From Porites lobata (Eukaryota; Cnidaria; Anthozoa; Scleractinia; Poritidae), in the NCBI GenBank assembly GCA_942486035.1, contig CALNXK010000013.1, positions 2,514,501 through 2,578,500 on the forward strand: 64,000 nucleotides of DNA, given 5' to 3'. The notes under the pieces were generated by a model that saw only the letters and a list, made by a program, of their open reading frames with translations, made no database searches and had not been told where the DNA came from. Each line of letters opens with the position of its first letter. Position 1 is the first letter of the stretch. A program made the position numbers and the translations under genes. Shown here in pieces: positions 23,201-32,802 of this stretch.

Positions 23201-26200
23201 CTAATCAACATCTACGCTCCGAATAAAGATTCGAATATTGTGAGCTTTTTTCAACAATCTACTTCTGATTTTGCGAAATAATAATTTTGATGAAGAAGAA
23301 AACATTATTATGGGAGGGGATTTCAACTGCCCTCTTAATCCACTTATGGATAAGAAAGGAGGCCAATTGAGTCCAAGAAAATCTGTTGTATCAACCATTA
23401 GCAACCTACTAGAAGAGTTTGATCTCGCCGATATATGGAGAGTTAAGAATCCTCAGAAAAAGAGCTTTACATGGAGTCAAAATTTGCCTCACGATCTTTT
23501 GTCGTTTAGACTATTGGCTGATCTCAAATTCTTTACATGATCTAGTTAAAGCAGCAGATATAATCCCGGCAATTAGAACAGACCATGCAGCTATTACTAT
23601 TGAACTTGTATACAAATCTGATGACATCAAAGGTCCAGGTATCTGGAAAATGAATTGCTCCCTTTTAGATGATGAAGACTACGTTAATGGCATCACGGAG
23701 AGGATACCTATCTGGTTAGCTGAAGGTCGTAAGGACCTTTCGAACTGTCAAGTATTTGGGACTGGTTAAAATACAACATAAGAGCGCACACTATACAGTA
23801 TTCCAAAAGAAAAGCTCGAGAAAGAAGTGAAAGAGAAAAGGAACTCCAAGAACAACTCGCTAATGCAAAGTGTGCTTTCGAAACAGATCCTAGTATTTTG
23901 AATGCAAATCTTCTTAACTGTGCTAAAGATATGCTCGAATTGTTTTATGAAGAAAAGGTTAAAGGAATAATTATTCGAGCGCGAGCCCGCTGGCACGAGC
24001 ATGGCGAAAAAAAAGCACCAAATACTTTTTAAACCTAGAAAAAGAAATCATGTCAAAAACATATGAGAAAATTAAATATCAACGGCTCGTCTACCACGGA
24101 TCCGTCAAAGATCTTGTCCGAACAACAACGTTTTTATCAAGAATTGTACTCGGTAAGAACATGAATAATGAAAATTTGCACGAAATTAAATCCTTTTTAA
24201 AAGATTTAAACATTCCTAAACTGTCAGAAGAACAAAAAAATGTCTTGTGAAGGTGAAATTACTCCAGAAGAATGCGCACTTATCTTGGATAGTTTCCAAA
24301 ACAATAAAACTCCAGGGAACGATGGAATTCCCATCGAATTCTATAAAAATTTTGGCCTTTACTTTGTGAGCCTTTCATTCTCTGTGCTAACGAATGCTTC
24401 AAAAAGGTGAAATGTCGCGCTCTCAAAAGCAAGCAGTAATTACGCTCATCGAAAAGAAAGGAAAAGATCGATCCTTTCTGGAAAACTGGAGGCCGATATC
24501 TTTGGTAAATGTGGATGCGAAAATTATGGCTAAAGTTATAGCTGCCAGAATACAAAATGTTCTACCAAGCATCATCCATTACAATCAAACTGGATTTATA
24601 AAAGACCGCTATATCGGCGAAACAGTACGATCGATTTTTGACATAATGAACTTCACTGTTGAAGAAAACATTCCTGGTTTGTTGATCTTTATCGATTTTC
24701 AGAAGGCTTTCGATAGTTTAGAACGCAGCTTTTTACAAAGTTGTCTAGAATCTTTTAATTTTGGCCAGAGCTTTATTAGATGGGTTTCTTCTTTTTTTAC
24801 AAAAATATACAAAGCTGTGTTATCAACAATGGCATAATCTCTGATTACTTTACAGTCGAACGAGGAGTTAGGCAAGGTGATCCTCTTTCTCCTTATCTCT
24901 TTGTAGTAGCTGTTGAAACCTTGGCTATCGCAATAAGACAAAATCCAATGATAAAAGGTATTACTATTGACAAGAAGGAAACAAAATTACTTCAATACGC
25001 AGATGACACAACTGTGGTTCTGTCAGACATCGACTCAGCCCAAACCCTTTTCAGGTTGTTAGACGATTTTAAGAGGATTTCAGGTTTAGCCGTTAATCCC
25101 TCAAAAACTGAAGCAATGTGGATCGGATCATTAAAGGAAAATAAATCAAAACCTTTTGGTATTAAATGGCCAAATGAACCAATTAAAGCTCTCGGAGTCT
25201 ATTACACCTATGATCAAAAATTACTACACGAGAAAAATTTTATAGAAAGACTAGACAGCGTGAAAAAATTGGTACACATATGGTTCTGCGAGGTCTTTCC
25301 CTTTATGGAAAGGTTACTGTTATCAAATCGTTGATTGTTCCAAAATTTGTTTACGTGGCATCATTATTAACAATTCCAAAGTGGGCGGTTCAAGAATTGA
25401 ACAGATTGATATTTAAATTCCTATGGAGAGGTGTTGACAAGGTCACACGTTTGTCAACAATAAATGACTACCAAAAAGTGGCTTGAAAATGATTGACCTA
25501 GAAACGATGGTCAAATCTTTAAGACTTGCCTGGCTAAAGAGAATCTTCAGCGAAAACGACAGCACATGGAAGAATTACTTGCGTTATCAACTTAAAAGTT
25601 TCGGGGCCTCTTTCTATTTCATTGTAACTACGATGTAAAAGACGTTCTAATCAAATCACCTTTTTACTCCGAGCTGCTTCAATGGTGGGCTGATTTTCGT
25701 GATGACTTTTCTACAGATAAAATGCGGTATAATATTATTTGGAATAATAAAGACATTAGGATAAATAATAAGCCAATTTTTTACAAAACATTTTTCGACA
25801 ATGGTTTTCTTCTGGTTTCCGATCTTCGATTTGATTTAAGTATTGCAGAGTCACATAGTATCATTATAAGAAAGATTGAAAAACCAATTTCTTAGTATGG
25901 GCAGGTCTCAGATATGCTGTACCGTCCCACTTAAAAGCTAATCCTAGAACATCTGATCACACCTTTTTAACAATGCCACCCTCCGTGATAATTAAGAATA
26001 ACGACTTTGATATTTTAAAGAAGAAATCAAAAGATTATTATTCATTGCTCATAAGTAAAAAGGCACAGCTTTCTAAAAATACCTCAGCTTTAAAACGGGA
26101 TTTTAATCTGACGGAAGATCAGCTAGAAAAAGCATTTCTTTTACCGCACATCATATGTTCTGAATTCTATGTTAAGGCCTTTCAGTACAAGGTCCTTAAC

Positions 26201-29200
26201 TCCATATTATATACTAACACTAAGTTATATAAAATAGGATATATTACCGATGATAAATGCTCCTTTTGTATGTATAAACCGGAAACCCTTATCCACCTTC
26301 TTTTTGACTGTGTATATGCAAAACTTTTCTGGAAGGATTTTGAATTATATTATTACTCGTTGTCAAATGAATTGATCAACCTTAGTCTACAGGATGTGCT
26401 ATTAGGTATAATAGCCGTAAATGCCCTTTTACTGAACTACTTTCTACTAATAGCCAAACTATATATATGGGATTGCAGAAGATCACAAACTCGTCCAATT
26501 ATTGCAGGGTTTAAGTTAAGGATTAATATTAAATTGAAACAGAAAAATATATTTGTACCAAAAATAGAACTTTAAGTGACTTTTATAAAAAATGGGCGAT
26601 ATTGTGCACATCGTAACGCTTTTATTATTATTAGTATTATTATTATTACAGTCTAGGCCGTTCAGTTCTCTTTACTTATTCTTCTAAATAAAAAGAAAAA
26701 CACTTATACTTAATCTATATATAATCCTCTTATACTTTTCTGTTGCCACTGTGTTTATAGTGTTAGTATTGTAAATTATGTTAGTAATCACTTTAGTTTA
26801 AGTTATTAGTCGTCAATAATTGTAATTGTAACTTTCTTTTCTTCTTTCTATGTAAAAAAAAGTAATGAGTACGGTGTTGTAAGTAGTGTAAGCACTGTAA
26901 CTTGTGTTAAGTAACATTTTGTAAGTAGTGCTTGTGTGTAAATAAATAAAAAAATTATTATAAAAAAAAAAAAACAAAAAAAAAAAAAAAAACAAAAAAA
27001 AGAAAGAGCTGGAGAAAATGGTGGAAGATTTCACAAATAATCAATAAAATCAATAAATAAATATATAAATGCACACTATTGTCTCAGAAACATAGCAAGA
27101 ACAGACTTAAGAACCACTCGACAAATGACAACTGCTATGAAGAAAAACTGGCCGAGTAAACATCCCTTCTCCATCTCCATCTCCATATCATACTCACTTC
27201 AATCCAATAATTGCTTCATGTAAATAATGAAGGTAATGCAATTTAAAGGAGTTAACAGCAAAGCATGTCTGCCGTTACAGTGAACAGGGTAAAAAGGAAA
27301 AAAGGAATGTGCAGGTTCTAGCATTCCATTTTAGCCGGAAAACTGAGCATGTATACTAATTATATAGCACTTTGGTAAAATCTTTTCATTTCCCTCTATC
27401 TCTTCCTTCTCTTTTCTACTTTATTATCAGTATGATGCTTGCTGTATGGGAACTCTTATCTTATTACCAGAAATTGCCAGACACTGGAGCAGCCTCTACC
27501 TGGGAGTTGGCCTACCAAATGTGCATACTAGGCTTGTGATGTTTCAGGCATCTATCTTCCATTTAATTTATAATTAGCAATAGTCCCATTGTTAATCCAA
27601 CATTTAAATGGCAGATATTATGGCAAGTGACTGAACCAGTAAAAGGTTACCAGGATTATACCATATTACTGTCTTGTATCTTTTGTTTGTGTTTACCTGT
27701 CTCTCTTCATCTCTGTATTCTTCTTTCTGAATGACTCTACAACAGAGAGAAGCTGATTTCCTAACTGCTCTTTCAGAGTTGCAACTTTGTGAGCAAATTC
27801 ACCAACTAGAACAGACAAAGAAGCCACCATACAAATTAATTACTTAAACTAGTTATAGTTATTGCTAATAATAAGTGCCAACAAGCAAAGATTTTACCCA
27901 TATGCGCATGCTGTTCACTTTGTTTAGAAATGTCTTTAACTTCAACTGATTGCAACAGTGCAAACTTAGAGCAGGGGTGAAAGGAGCACATGTACACCAA
28001 CCTATGGCCTGGCCAGTACCTCACACATGTGCACAGCTGTTTCGCCCTTATTGGGGCTCATCGGTACAGTGTACTTGTAGCCGTCGGGTCAATGAACGGG
28101 GGAGGCAAATGCAACGCACTTCTTTGTTTGTTTGTTCTTTTTTCTTTGTTACCTTACAATACGTTACTATTGTTACATCGATTCAAGATTTCTTTCTGCG
28201 CCTGGAACAATCGCGCATGGCTCTATTAGGCTGAAGCCTTGCAGCCTCATGTCTTCGCAAGGCTGCTAGTTGGTAATAAATCAACAAGCATGTACAGATC
28301 CAGACTGAGGGAGAAAAATGTCAGGAAAACTGACAATAACATTTAGGAAGCTACTAATCTTTACATACACTAACTCTGTGCATACACAACTGTATGCACA
28401 TTAACAAAGGCCCATTTTGAAAAAATTAGTCTTGATCTATACTTTAAACCTTCTTGGTTCGCTTTTGGAGAACCCAATCCTTAATCTACAGTTTTCAGAA
28501 GGTCTGTTTGTACTCTGGTGGTTTTGCAGTTCAACCCATTTCAGGGTCTAGTTTGTGTTTTTACACTCTTATTTTTGCGGCGCTACATACAGATACCAGT
28601 ATTCTACGTAAAAAATTACAGAGCAGAGTTACAATATTGTTCCTCTTCTAACACAGTTTTGTTAATTACTACATACATTGTATTCATACATGTACTGTTA
28701 CCAATAACTAAACTTTTATACTTCGTCCAGTGAGTCCTTCAAATCCAACTGTGCCCATTCCCTTAGGCAATTGCATGACACGTTAGTACTGGGGATAGGT
28801 GTTTGCCTATCTCGGAGCTATCACAAGCCTCTGCCATGCTCATGGTTCACAAACATGGAGGATACATTGTATATAATTATATACATGTTACAGGAGAGGA
28901 TCACAAGTTTGTCACAGACTGGCTTGTCAGCCAAGGACTAGACAATATTAACCTCCTTTATCTAAAATTAGTGATACAAAATTATAAATCATCGATGTAT
29001 AAATATTATACAATATTTGAGATTTCTTTAATTTATTTGAGATTTCTTAATTTGAGATTTTTAAAATTTACTTGAGATTGATTTATTTGAGATTTCTTTA
29101 CTACACCTCAGTCTTTATTAACATGCATCCTACGTGATATTAACAGAGGTATTTGGTGGGAATACTAAGGGATACAGGCTTGATATAGGTGCAAGCTAAA

Positions 29201-29758
29201 AGGTCAATATCAGATTGAAATGTCCTGTCATTAAAAATCACGTATATCGTATGCTTCAATTTAGTCACCATAAATAGTAATTTATACTGCACCCGTTAAA
29301 TACAAGTACATGCTATTTATTTCATGTGTCGATAAAAGTATCATTTGCTATAAAAAACCTAAGCCCAACTATAGAATAGAAACTGTTTTCATTTCACATC
29401 CACGCTAGCTGAATATTTTACGTGAAAATCCAGAAACCTAAATATCATTATTTTAACCAACTGCCTTTATTTATTTCAAAATCTAATCTATAGTCTTGCT
29501 TGAGCAAAGAAGTAAACAACATAACTATTCACCACATTTGCATAAAGCTTCAGATCAAGTAAGCTTATTACAAGCTAAAATTTACACGCTAACTAGCCTG
29601 CAACTAGTAGTGTTCAATGTTCACTTTTTACAGCTGACAAAGTGCAGAAACCTACCTGTTTTTAGAAGTTTAATAGCGCTGTGTGTGTTGGATTTGAGAA
29701 CGTCGTTTAGATTTGGATGAGGTAAGTCCCTCAGGTATCCCTCTCTAACCGTGGTCAT
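5296..29758 (-). CDS. F-BAR / C1 / double-SH3 adaptor protein, 21 exons, 667 aa
   Basis: Spliced gene. Exons from 5' to 3' are 29758-29656, 27805-27697, 21347-21281, 19565-19476, 19329-19267, 18716-18645, 18399-18283, 16972-16892, 16396-16241, 14785-14705, 14193-14123, 13217-13106, 12625-12400, 11082-10991, 10238-10076, 9354-9317, 9115-9057, 7932-7881, 7168-7121, 6163-6077 and 5412-5296. All junctions are AG/GT, phases agree, and the sum is 2004 nt. Residues 1-290 are helical and F-BAR-like (NAYVLQLNTVNSM, then FYSTTLPEMLDDLQ, close to the FES/FER F-BAR end). A C1 domain spans 428-476 (H-x12-C-x2-C-x13-C-x2-C-x4-H-x2-C-x6-C). SH3-1 is about 548-600 (ALYDF, HWWE, GFFPASYV) and SH3-2 about 605-662 (CLFDF, GAFPASYVEVL). 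An acidic, proline-bearing linker lies at 481-534. F-BAR/SH3 adaptors of this kind bind curved membrane and recruit WASP-type actin regulators. The domain order matches fungal Bzz1; FCHSD proteins lack C1. The structure is very secure, the family name inferred. Confidence 0.9.
6300..6595. mobile_element. Palindromic MITE in intron 19
   Basis: Arms of about 120 bp share CCACTGGTTTCCC-GCGAAATGAC, AATTCCATACTG and CAGATCTGGGTAGT-CTTCTGATTGGT. The orthologue in copy B is at 49020-49285. The ends match the 3 kb element at 31212-34247. Confidence 0.65.
7367..7725. mobile_element. Probable member of the CCC-GGGGGTACTCC MITE family in intron 18
   Basis: GGGGGGTACTCC on the left and GGAGTACCCCCCT-CCGGG on the right enclose repeated TCTGAAAACGGGT and GTATGGTTTT stretches. 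A decayed copy is at the matching place in copy B (about 49918-50270). Confidence 0.5.
8032..8312. mobile_element. Insertion of about 280 bp present in copy A only
   Basis: Copy B reads AAATGCCAATAGACC without interruption at 51001-51015, whereas copy A has TTATTAAAAACTG ... GATTGTTAA between AAATGCC and ATAGACC. The segment is AT-rich with TATTCCACT/AGTGGAATG inverted motifs. Non-coding MITE-like sequence, family unknown. Confidence 0.55.
12033..12058. repeat. Interstitial telomere-type repeat (CCCTAA)4
   Basis: Four perfect CTAACC units plus CT, i.e. TTAGGG on the minus strand, in intron 13 of the F-BAR gene. Degenerate neighbours (TTAACCCTAA, CTTAGCCCTAAG) follow to about 12155. Confidence 0.9.
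12278..12380. repeat. Hairpin MITE beside the exon-13 donor
   Basis: Arms of about 35 nt (AATAAAACTTTTACAAGTG and complement) around a loop of about 30 nt. The right arm ends about 11 bp from the splice donor of exon 13 (12391-12399). Copy B does not extend this far. Confidence 0.65.
15746..15866. repeat. Perfect-arm palindrome of 121 bp in intron 9
   Basis: Arms of about 40 nt, TTAGGTTTCTGGGAAACTGC through CCCACCTACCCCTCCCCTAAG, with one mismatch. It is MITE-like; a target duplication is not clear. Confidence 0.7.
17326..18120. mobile_element. MITE of about 795 bp in intron 7
   Basis: Inverted ends of about 95 bp, GCCTGAATTTCAGGCATTAC and complement, including GTTGCTTACTCCCTC. The interior is AT-rich and non-coding. 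No convincing target duplication. Confidence 0.65.
20689..21005. repeat. Nested long palindrome with tRNA-like core
   Basis: Arms of about 140 bp start TTAATTTTAATGATACACTA and are nearly perfect complements, including AAGGAGGAGAAAyCATGCT and a CCCGGG-rich block, closing on a short loop around 20830-20865. This palindrome lies wholly inside the larger foldback element, so the two are probably separate insertions. Confidence 0.75.
20821..20900 (+). other. tRNA-derived sequence with A and B boxes
   Basis: TGGTTCAGTGGTTAGAACG at 20827-20845 fits the pol III A box, and GAGTTCAATTCTC at 20877-20889 fits the B box, about 50 bp apart as in tRNA genes. CCCTCTG and CAGAGGG flank the intervening part. 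The opposite arm repeats a B-box-like GAGTTTGATTCTC on the minus strand. A full tRNA fold is not supported; a tRNA-derived MITE or SINE core is likely. Confidence 0.5.
21700..22341 (+). pseudogene. LINE ORF1 (coiled coil plus RNA-binding C-terminus)
   Basis: The N-terminal half (21723-22085) is a heptad-rich coiled coil (DRLQSTLDERKKELGECRKK) followed by YSRRENLKFEGIPE, the L1 ORF1 RRM opening. After a frameshift near 22055 the C-terminal part reads TTIIARFLRFSDKERVF, FEDIPKELHQLRKAQ and ends DGKYIKF-stop at 22339-22341. L1 ORF1 binds the element's RNA. Confidence 0.75.
22882..26575 (+). pseudogene. LINE ORF2 (endonuclease and reverse transcriptase), frameshifted
   Basis: Apurinic-type endonuclease motifs appear in order: CKLVSLNVRGIGN, FIFLQETHS, NIYAPN, MGGDFNCPLNP. 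The reverse transcriptase follows: ENWRPISLVNVDAKIMAKV, HYNQTGFIKDRYIGE, FIDFQKAFDS, RQGDPLSPYLFVVA and the catalytic LLQYADDTTVV. The C-terminal CxxC/HxxxxC region is CSFCMYKPETLIHLLFDC. The residues of the catalytic box are kept, but the frame changes repeatedly (near 22970, 23280, 23520, 24250 and 24800 among others). Motif style is L1/Tx1 clade. Confidence 0.85.
29020..29102. repeat. AT-rich tandem repeat in intron 1
   Basis: Imperfect repeats of TTATTTGAGATTTCTT, about four to five units. Confidence 0.6.
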
Positions 29759-30151
29759 TTTCGACGGTGTGAACAACGGGCTAAACTTCGCCAACTTTCC
29801 TAACTCTTACGACCAGCGTATTTCAAATGAGCGTCCGCTTCCGATGTGATTTCCAAACAGAACCCGCAAATCGTTCTATTTCCGCTCAGTCTCTCATATA
29901 AATTTGGACATCATGACCAAATTTGGCAAAAAAATAGGTTCGAAAACAATGACGGGAAAATGGAAAAGTCGCCTGACAACAAAGTACTGTAAATATAGCG
30001 TTTTCTGTATTTTTGGTTGAGGACATATCTTTTTATGGCCCTAAAATCATTTTAATCTGACAATTTGATTAAATTCCCGTAGCGGAAGATGTTCGATTGA
30101 CCTTTGGAGCTACTAGTGTGACACAACATGCATGATTTGTGAAGTATTGCG
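29759..30151. promoter_or_regulatory. Divergent intergenic region between the F-BAR gene and the PAQR3-like exons
   Basis: The two start codons face away from each other with 393 bp between them, so this stretch should hold both promoters and 5' untranslated regions. No TATA box or defined motif was identified, and no repeat was recognised inside it. The call rests on geometry only. Confidence 0.4.
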
Positions 30152-31182
30152 ATGGACTTGGGCGAGAGAGGTTTTACAGTCGATGCAAGTTCATTTTTGG
30201 AATCACATATTGAATCGAAAACTGTGAGACTGTACAATTACCACGACATACCATATTTCCTTCGAGGCAATCCTTACGTAACATCTGGATACAGACCCTT
30301 CTAATCCATCAGGTTATGTTTTAAAAGGTAAGGTCGTCAAGGACTTATGATTGATTAATTTTTATAACAAAAATTATCCCTACAATCTGAAAAAATATGT
30401 TTGTATCCCCTCCACGAGCATTTGCCACTTTTTTGTTCGGAAAGCTCGAAGTGTCCGCAGTGGGACCAGTAGATTTGTGCAGAAACTGGACTGTGGATTA
30501 TTAAAGACAAAAATGTTTGAGTCCCCACCTATCACCACCACCAGGGCTTAATGAAATGTGCCACTAAGCAGGTTGTATGACTCTAATTTTCCCCTATAAA
30601 CCTTACTATTCATGGTCAAGTGTACGTCACCTTGAGCAAAGTTTGCCTGGAACAGGTTTGAAAATTCATCTTTTCATTGTGTGGAACTGATACAGAGACT
30701 CAGCATCACAGCCCGAGGGCAAGTTTAACCCTAGTTAGTTGTCAATCTTTGTTACACAGCACCAGTGCAGAGTGTTAAAACTTTCATAACACAGTAATAC
30801 GGCCACACTTGGTCAAATACCACTTTATTTTTTTAGCTGAAATTTGCAGACCAGATTCCGGAAAATAATACCATCTCTGTGCTAGACTAATTAACCTTAC
30901 ATCACAGTTCAGATTCCCAGCATATGTGTTAATACATGTAACTGTTGTAGACAACAAAACTAGCTAGAGTCTTAGCGATTATAGTAATTTTGAAAAATTT
31001 GTTTTTGTCTTTCTTTCAGTCCGTTTGTGTTGTCCACTGAATCTATCAACATCTGGTCCCATTTGGTTGGATTTTTCTTCTTCATTTATCCTCTTCTTGC
31101 TGACAACTTGGTTAGAATTCCAGAAAACAATGGCACCTTCTCTGATCATGTTGCGCTGACCTTATTACTCATTGGTTTCATG
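30152..31182 (+). pseudogene. PAQR3-like receptor, first two exons with an in-frame stop
   Basis: Exon 1 (30152-30327) and exon 2 (31020-31182) join across a GT-AG intron in one frame. The product matches the N-terminal part of PAQR3, a seven-helix Golgi protein of the progestin/adipoQ receptor family: YNYHDIPYFL, NPYVTSGYRPF, then IRLCFKS and STESINIWSHLVGF, the start of the first membrane helix. At 30302-30304 a TAA stands where the family has a leucine (GYR-x-x-L-x-x-RLC), although both flanks stay aligned. No exon for the remaining helices was recognised; a 3 kb inverted-repeat element begins about 30 bp after exon 2. The copy is either a pseudogene or carries a nonsense allele or sequence error. 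Exon 2 ends at a good donor (ATG|gtaaga), so the gene once continued. Confidence 0.75.
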
Positions 31183-31392
31183 GTAAGATAAATTTCATGT
31201 ACTCTCTAAAATAACCTGAGAAAACAGCCAACATTTTGACGACACCACCAATATCATTTCCCTGGAAAAAATTAATGATGTCTGAAGATGATGCACAGAA
31301 ATTCCATTTTGGTGAAGTGTCATCATTACAACTTCACGCCGATTTAAGAGTGTACCCCAAATTTTGGGGTTATCAAGTATTCATATACAGTC

Positions 31393-32802
31393 CGGAATAT
31401 CCCTAAATTTAAGGACAGGGCCAGCTGGTCACGCGGCACTTTTCAACCAATGAGAAGACGCGCTTGTGTTTATCAACAAACAAATCAAAACATCGCCCCA
31501 GTGATCAAAAATTTTCAAAACAACGGACGGAGTCGGCGGACAGAATTAAAGATGAGCTTACAGTACTCGTCTAGGTTTCACATTTAATATTTCAAAGAAA
31601 ACATTTCATGTAAGAGAATAAGAGCATTATTCATTGCAACGAATCATTGGGGTGTTCGAACTGATTCCAGACCGATCGCAGAGGTCGTGGCTTCACTGGC
31701 GTGGCTTGAAAAGAGAGTGTGAAAATTTTTTGAGATCGTACAAAACAGGATTGGTACTACCTATTAACTTCTACAGGACAAGAATCAAAGAACCAGTCAT
31801 CATAACAAGAATTAAAAGTAGTTCGGATCAAATTTATTAATTTTTCTTGTTTGTTTTTTGGTGTTGTTTCGTGTTGACTTCACGCATCTGGTCGGCTTTC
31901 CTTGCTTGCTGTAGTACCTGCAATGTTTTAATTTTATCCCAGATAATCAGTGCATGTTCAATGAGTAGCGAAATGCATCATTTACACAGGAAATCTGCCT
32001 TCTTTCTTTGATTGTTTTTTAACGGTAGAGGAACATTTGGAGAATCCATGCAGCAACATTAAATCTTTCCAGATTTGTTGAATTTCAGAAACAAAGTGGT
32101 TAGTATCTACTTTGCGCTTACGATCTTCAATTTCATCCCCACAAATTTGGCAAAGTGAGGCGAGATGTTGGACGTGAATATCCATAAGACTAATAAAGTT
32201 GTTTTGGCCTTGAAAAAAAAGGCAAAGGCTCGTACTCATGCGAAAAAAAGTAATAACACGGCTCCGTGAGAAGCCCGGGAATGGAAAACGTACTTGTTTT
32301 GGCCCTCAGAATTCAAAAATTGTCTACCAAAATTCTTGGTTGTCTACCATCCCCACATTCAACATGATAAAAGTTAATCGATATGACAATCGAGGAAAAA
32401 TATCTAGAACTTCCTAAAAAAATCTGTGAATCGAAAAAATAATAGATACTTGTTCACCTACCTTGAAAACCGACCAAAATCTCGCCCATACATCGCGTTG
32501 TTTAAAAGAAGAAATAAGCTGCAAAATGTGCTGAATATTTCACAAGAAACTTCCAGTGTGGCTTCCCGATACGCTGTCCACTAAAAAAAATTGTGTATGC
32601 GTCATGAAAAGTCTTAAAAATATGCCTGAGAGCCTCGGTGACTGATTCTGTCCGACTCCGTCCGCTGTTTTGAAAATTTTTGATCACTGTGGCGATGTTT
32701 TGATTTGTTTGTTGATAAACACAAGCGCGCCTTCTCATTGGTTGAAAAGTGTCGCGTGACCAGTTGGCCCTGTCCTTAAATTTAGGGATATTCCGGACTG
32801 AT
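31393..32802. mobile_element. Nested inverted-repeat element
   Basis: Terminal inverted repeats of about 170 bp start CAGTCCGGAATATCCCTAAA and end with the complement near 32802. Both ends contain CTTTTCAACCAATGAGAAG and a CAAACAAATCAAAACATCGC block. Flanks are AT-rich and do not give a convincing target duplication. It sits inside the 3 kb element. Confidence 0.6.
31982..32239 (-). CDS. Unrecognised open frame with a CxxC zinc-binding-like motif
   Basis: Eighty-five codons. The core reads MDIHVQHLASLCQICGDEIE then RKRKVDTNHFVSEIQQIW. An AG acceptor-like site precedes the MDIHV segment, so it may be an exon rather than a whole ORF. LCxICG followed by a basic stretch and a helix recalls zinc-binding N-terminal regions of RAG1/Transib-related proteins, but that is an impression from memory, not a demonstrated match. 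In the window the segment is flanked by inverted repeats and has no partner exon that I could join. Confidence 0.3.
   Translation of the reverse strand: MSTSLCLFFQGQNNFISLMDIHVQHLASLCQICGDEIEDRKRKVDTNHFVSEIQQIWKDLMLLHGFSKCSSTVKKQSKKEGRFPV

Larger units (their letters stand above)
21683..27004 (+). mobile_element. L1/Tx1-type LINE, 5.3 kb, antisense in intron 2 of the F-BAR gene
   Basis: Two-ORF LINE bounded by a perfect 15-bp target duplication AGAGCTGGAGAAAAT at 21668-21682 and 27005-27019, with an A-rich tail at about 26960-27004. ORF1 is at about 21700-22341 and ORF2 at about 22882-26575. It lies between exon 3 (21347) and exon 2 (27697), opposite to the gene. ORF2 is broken by many frameshifts, so the copy is dead. 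Confidence 0.9.
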
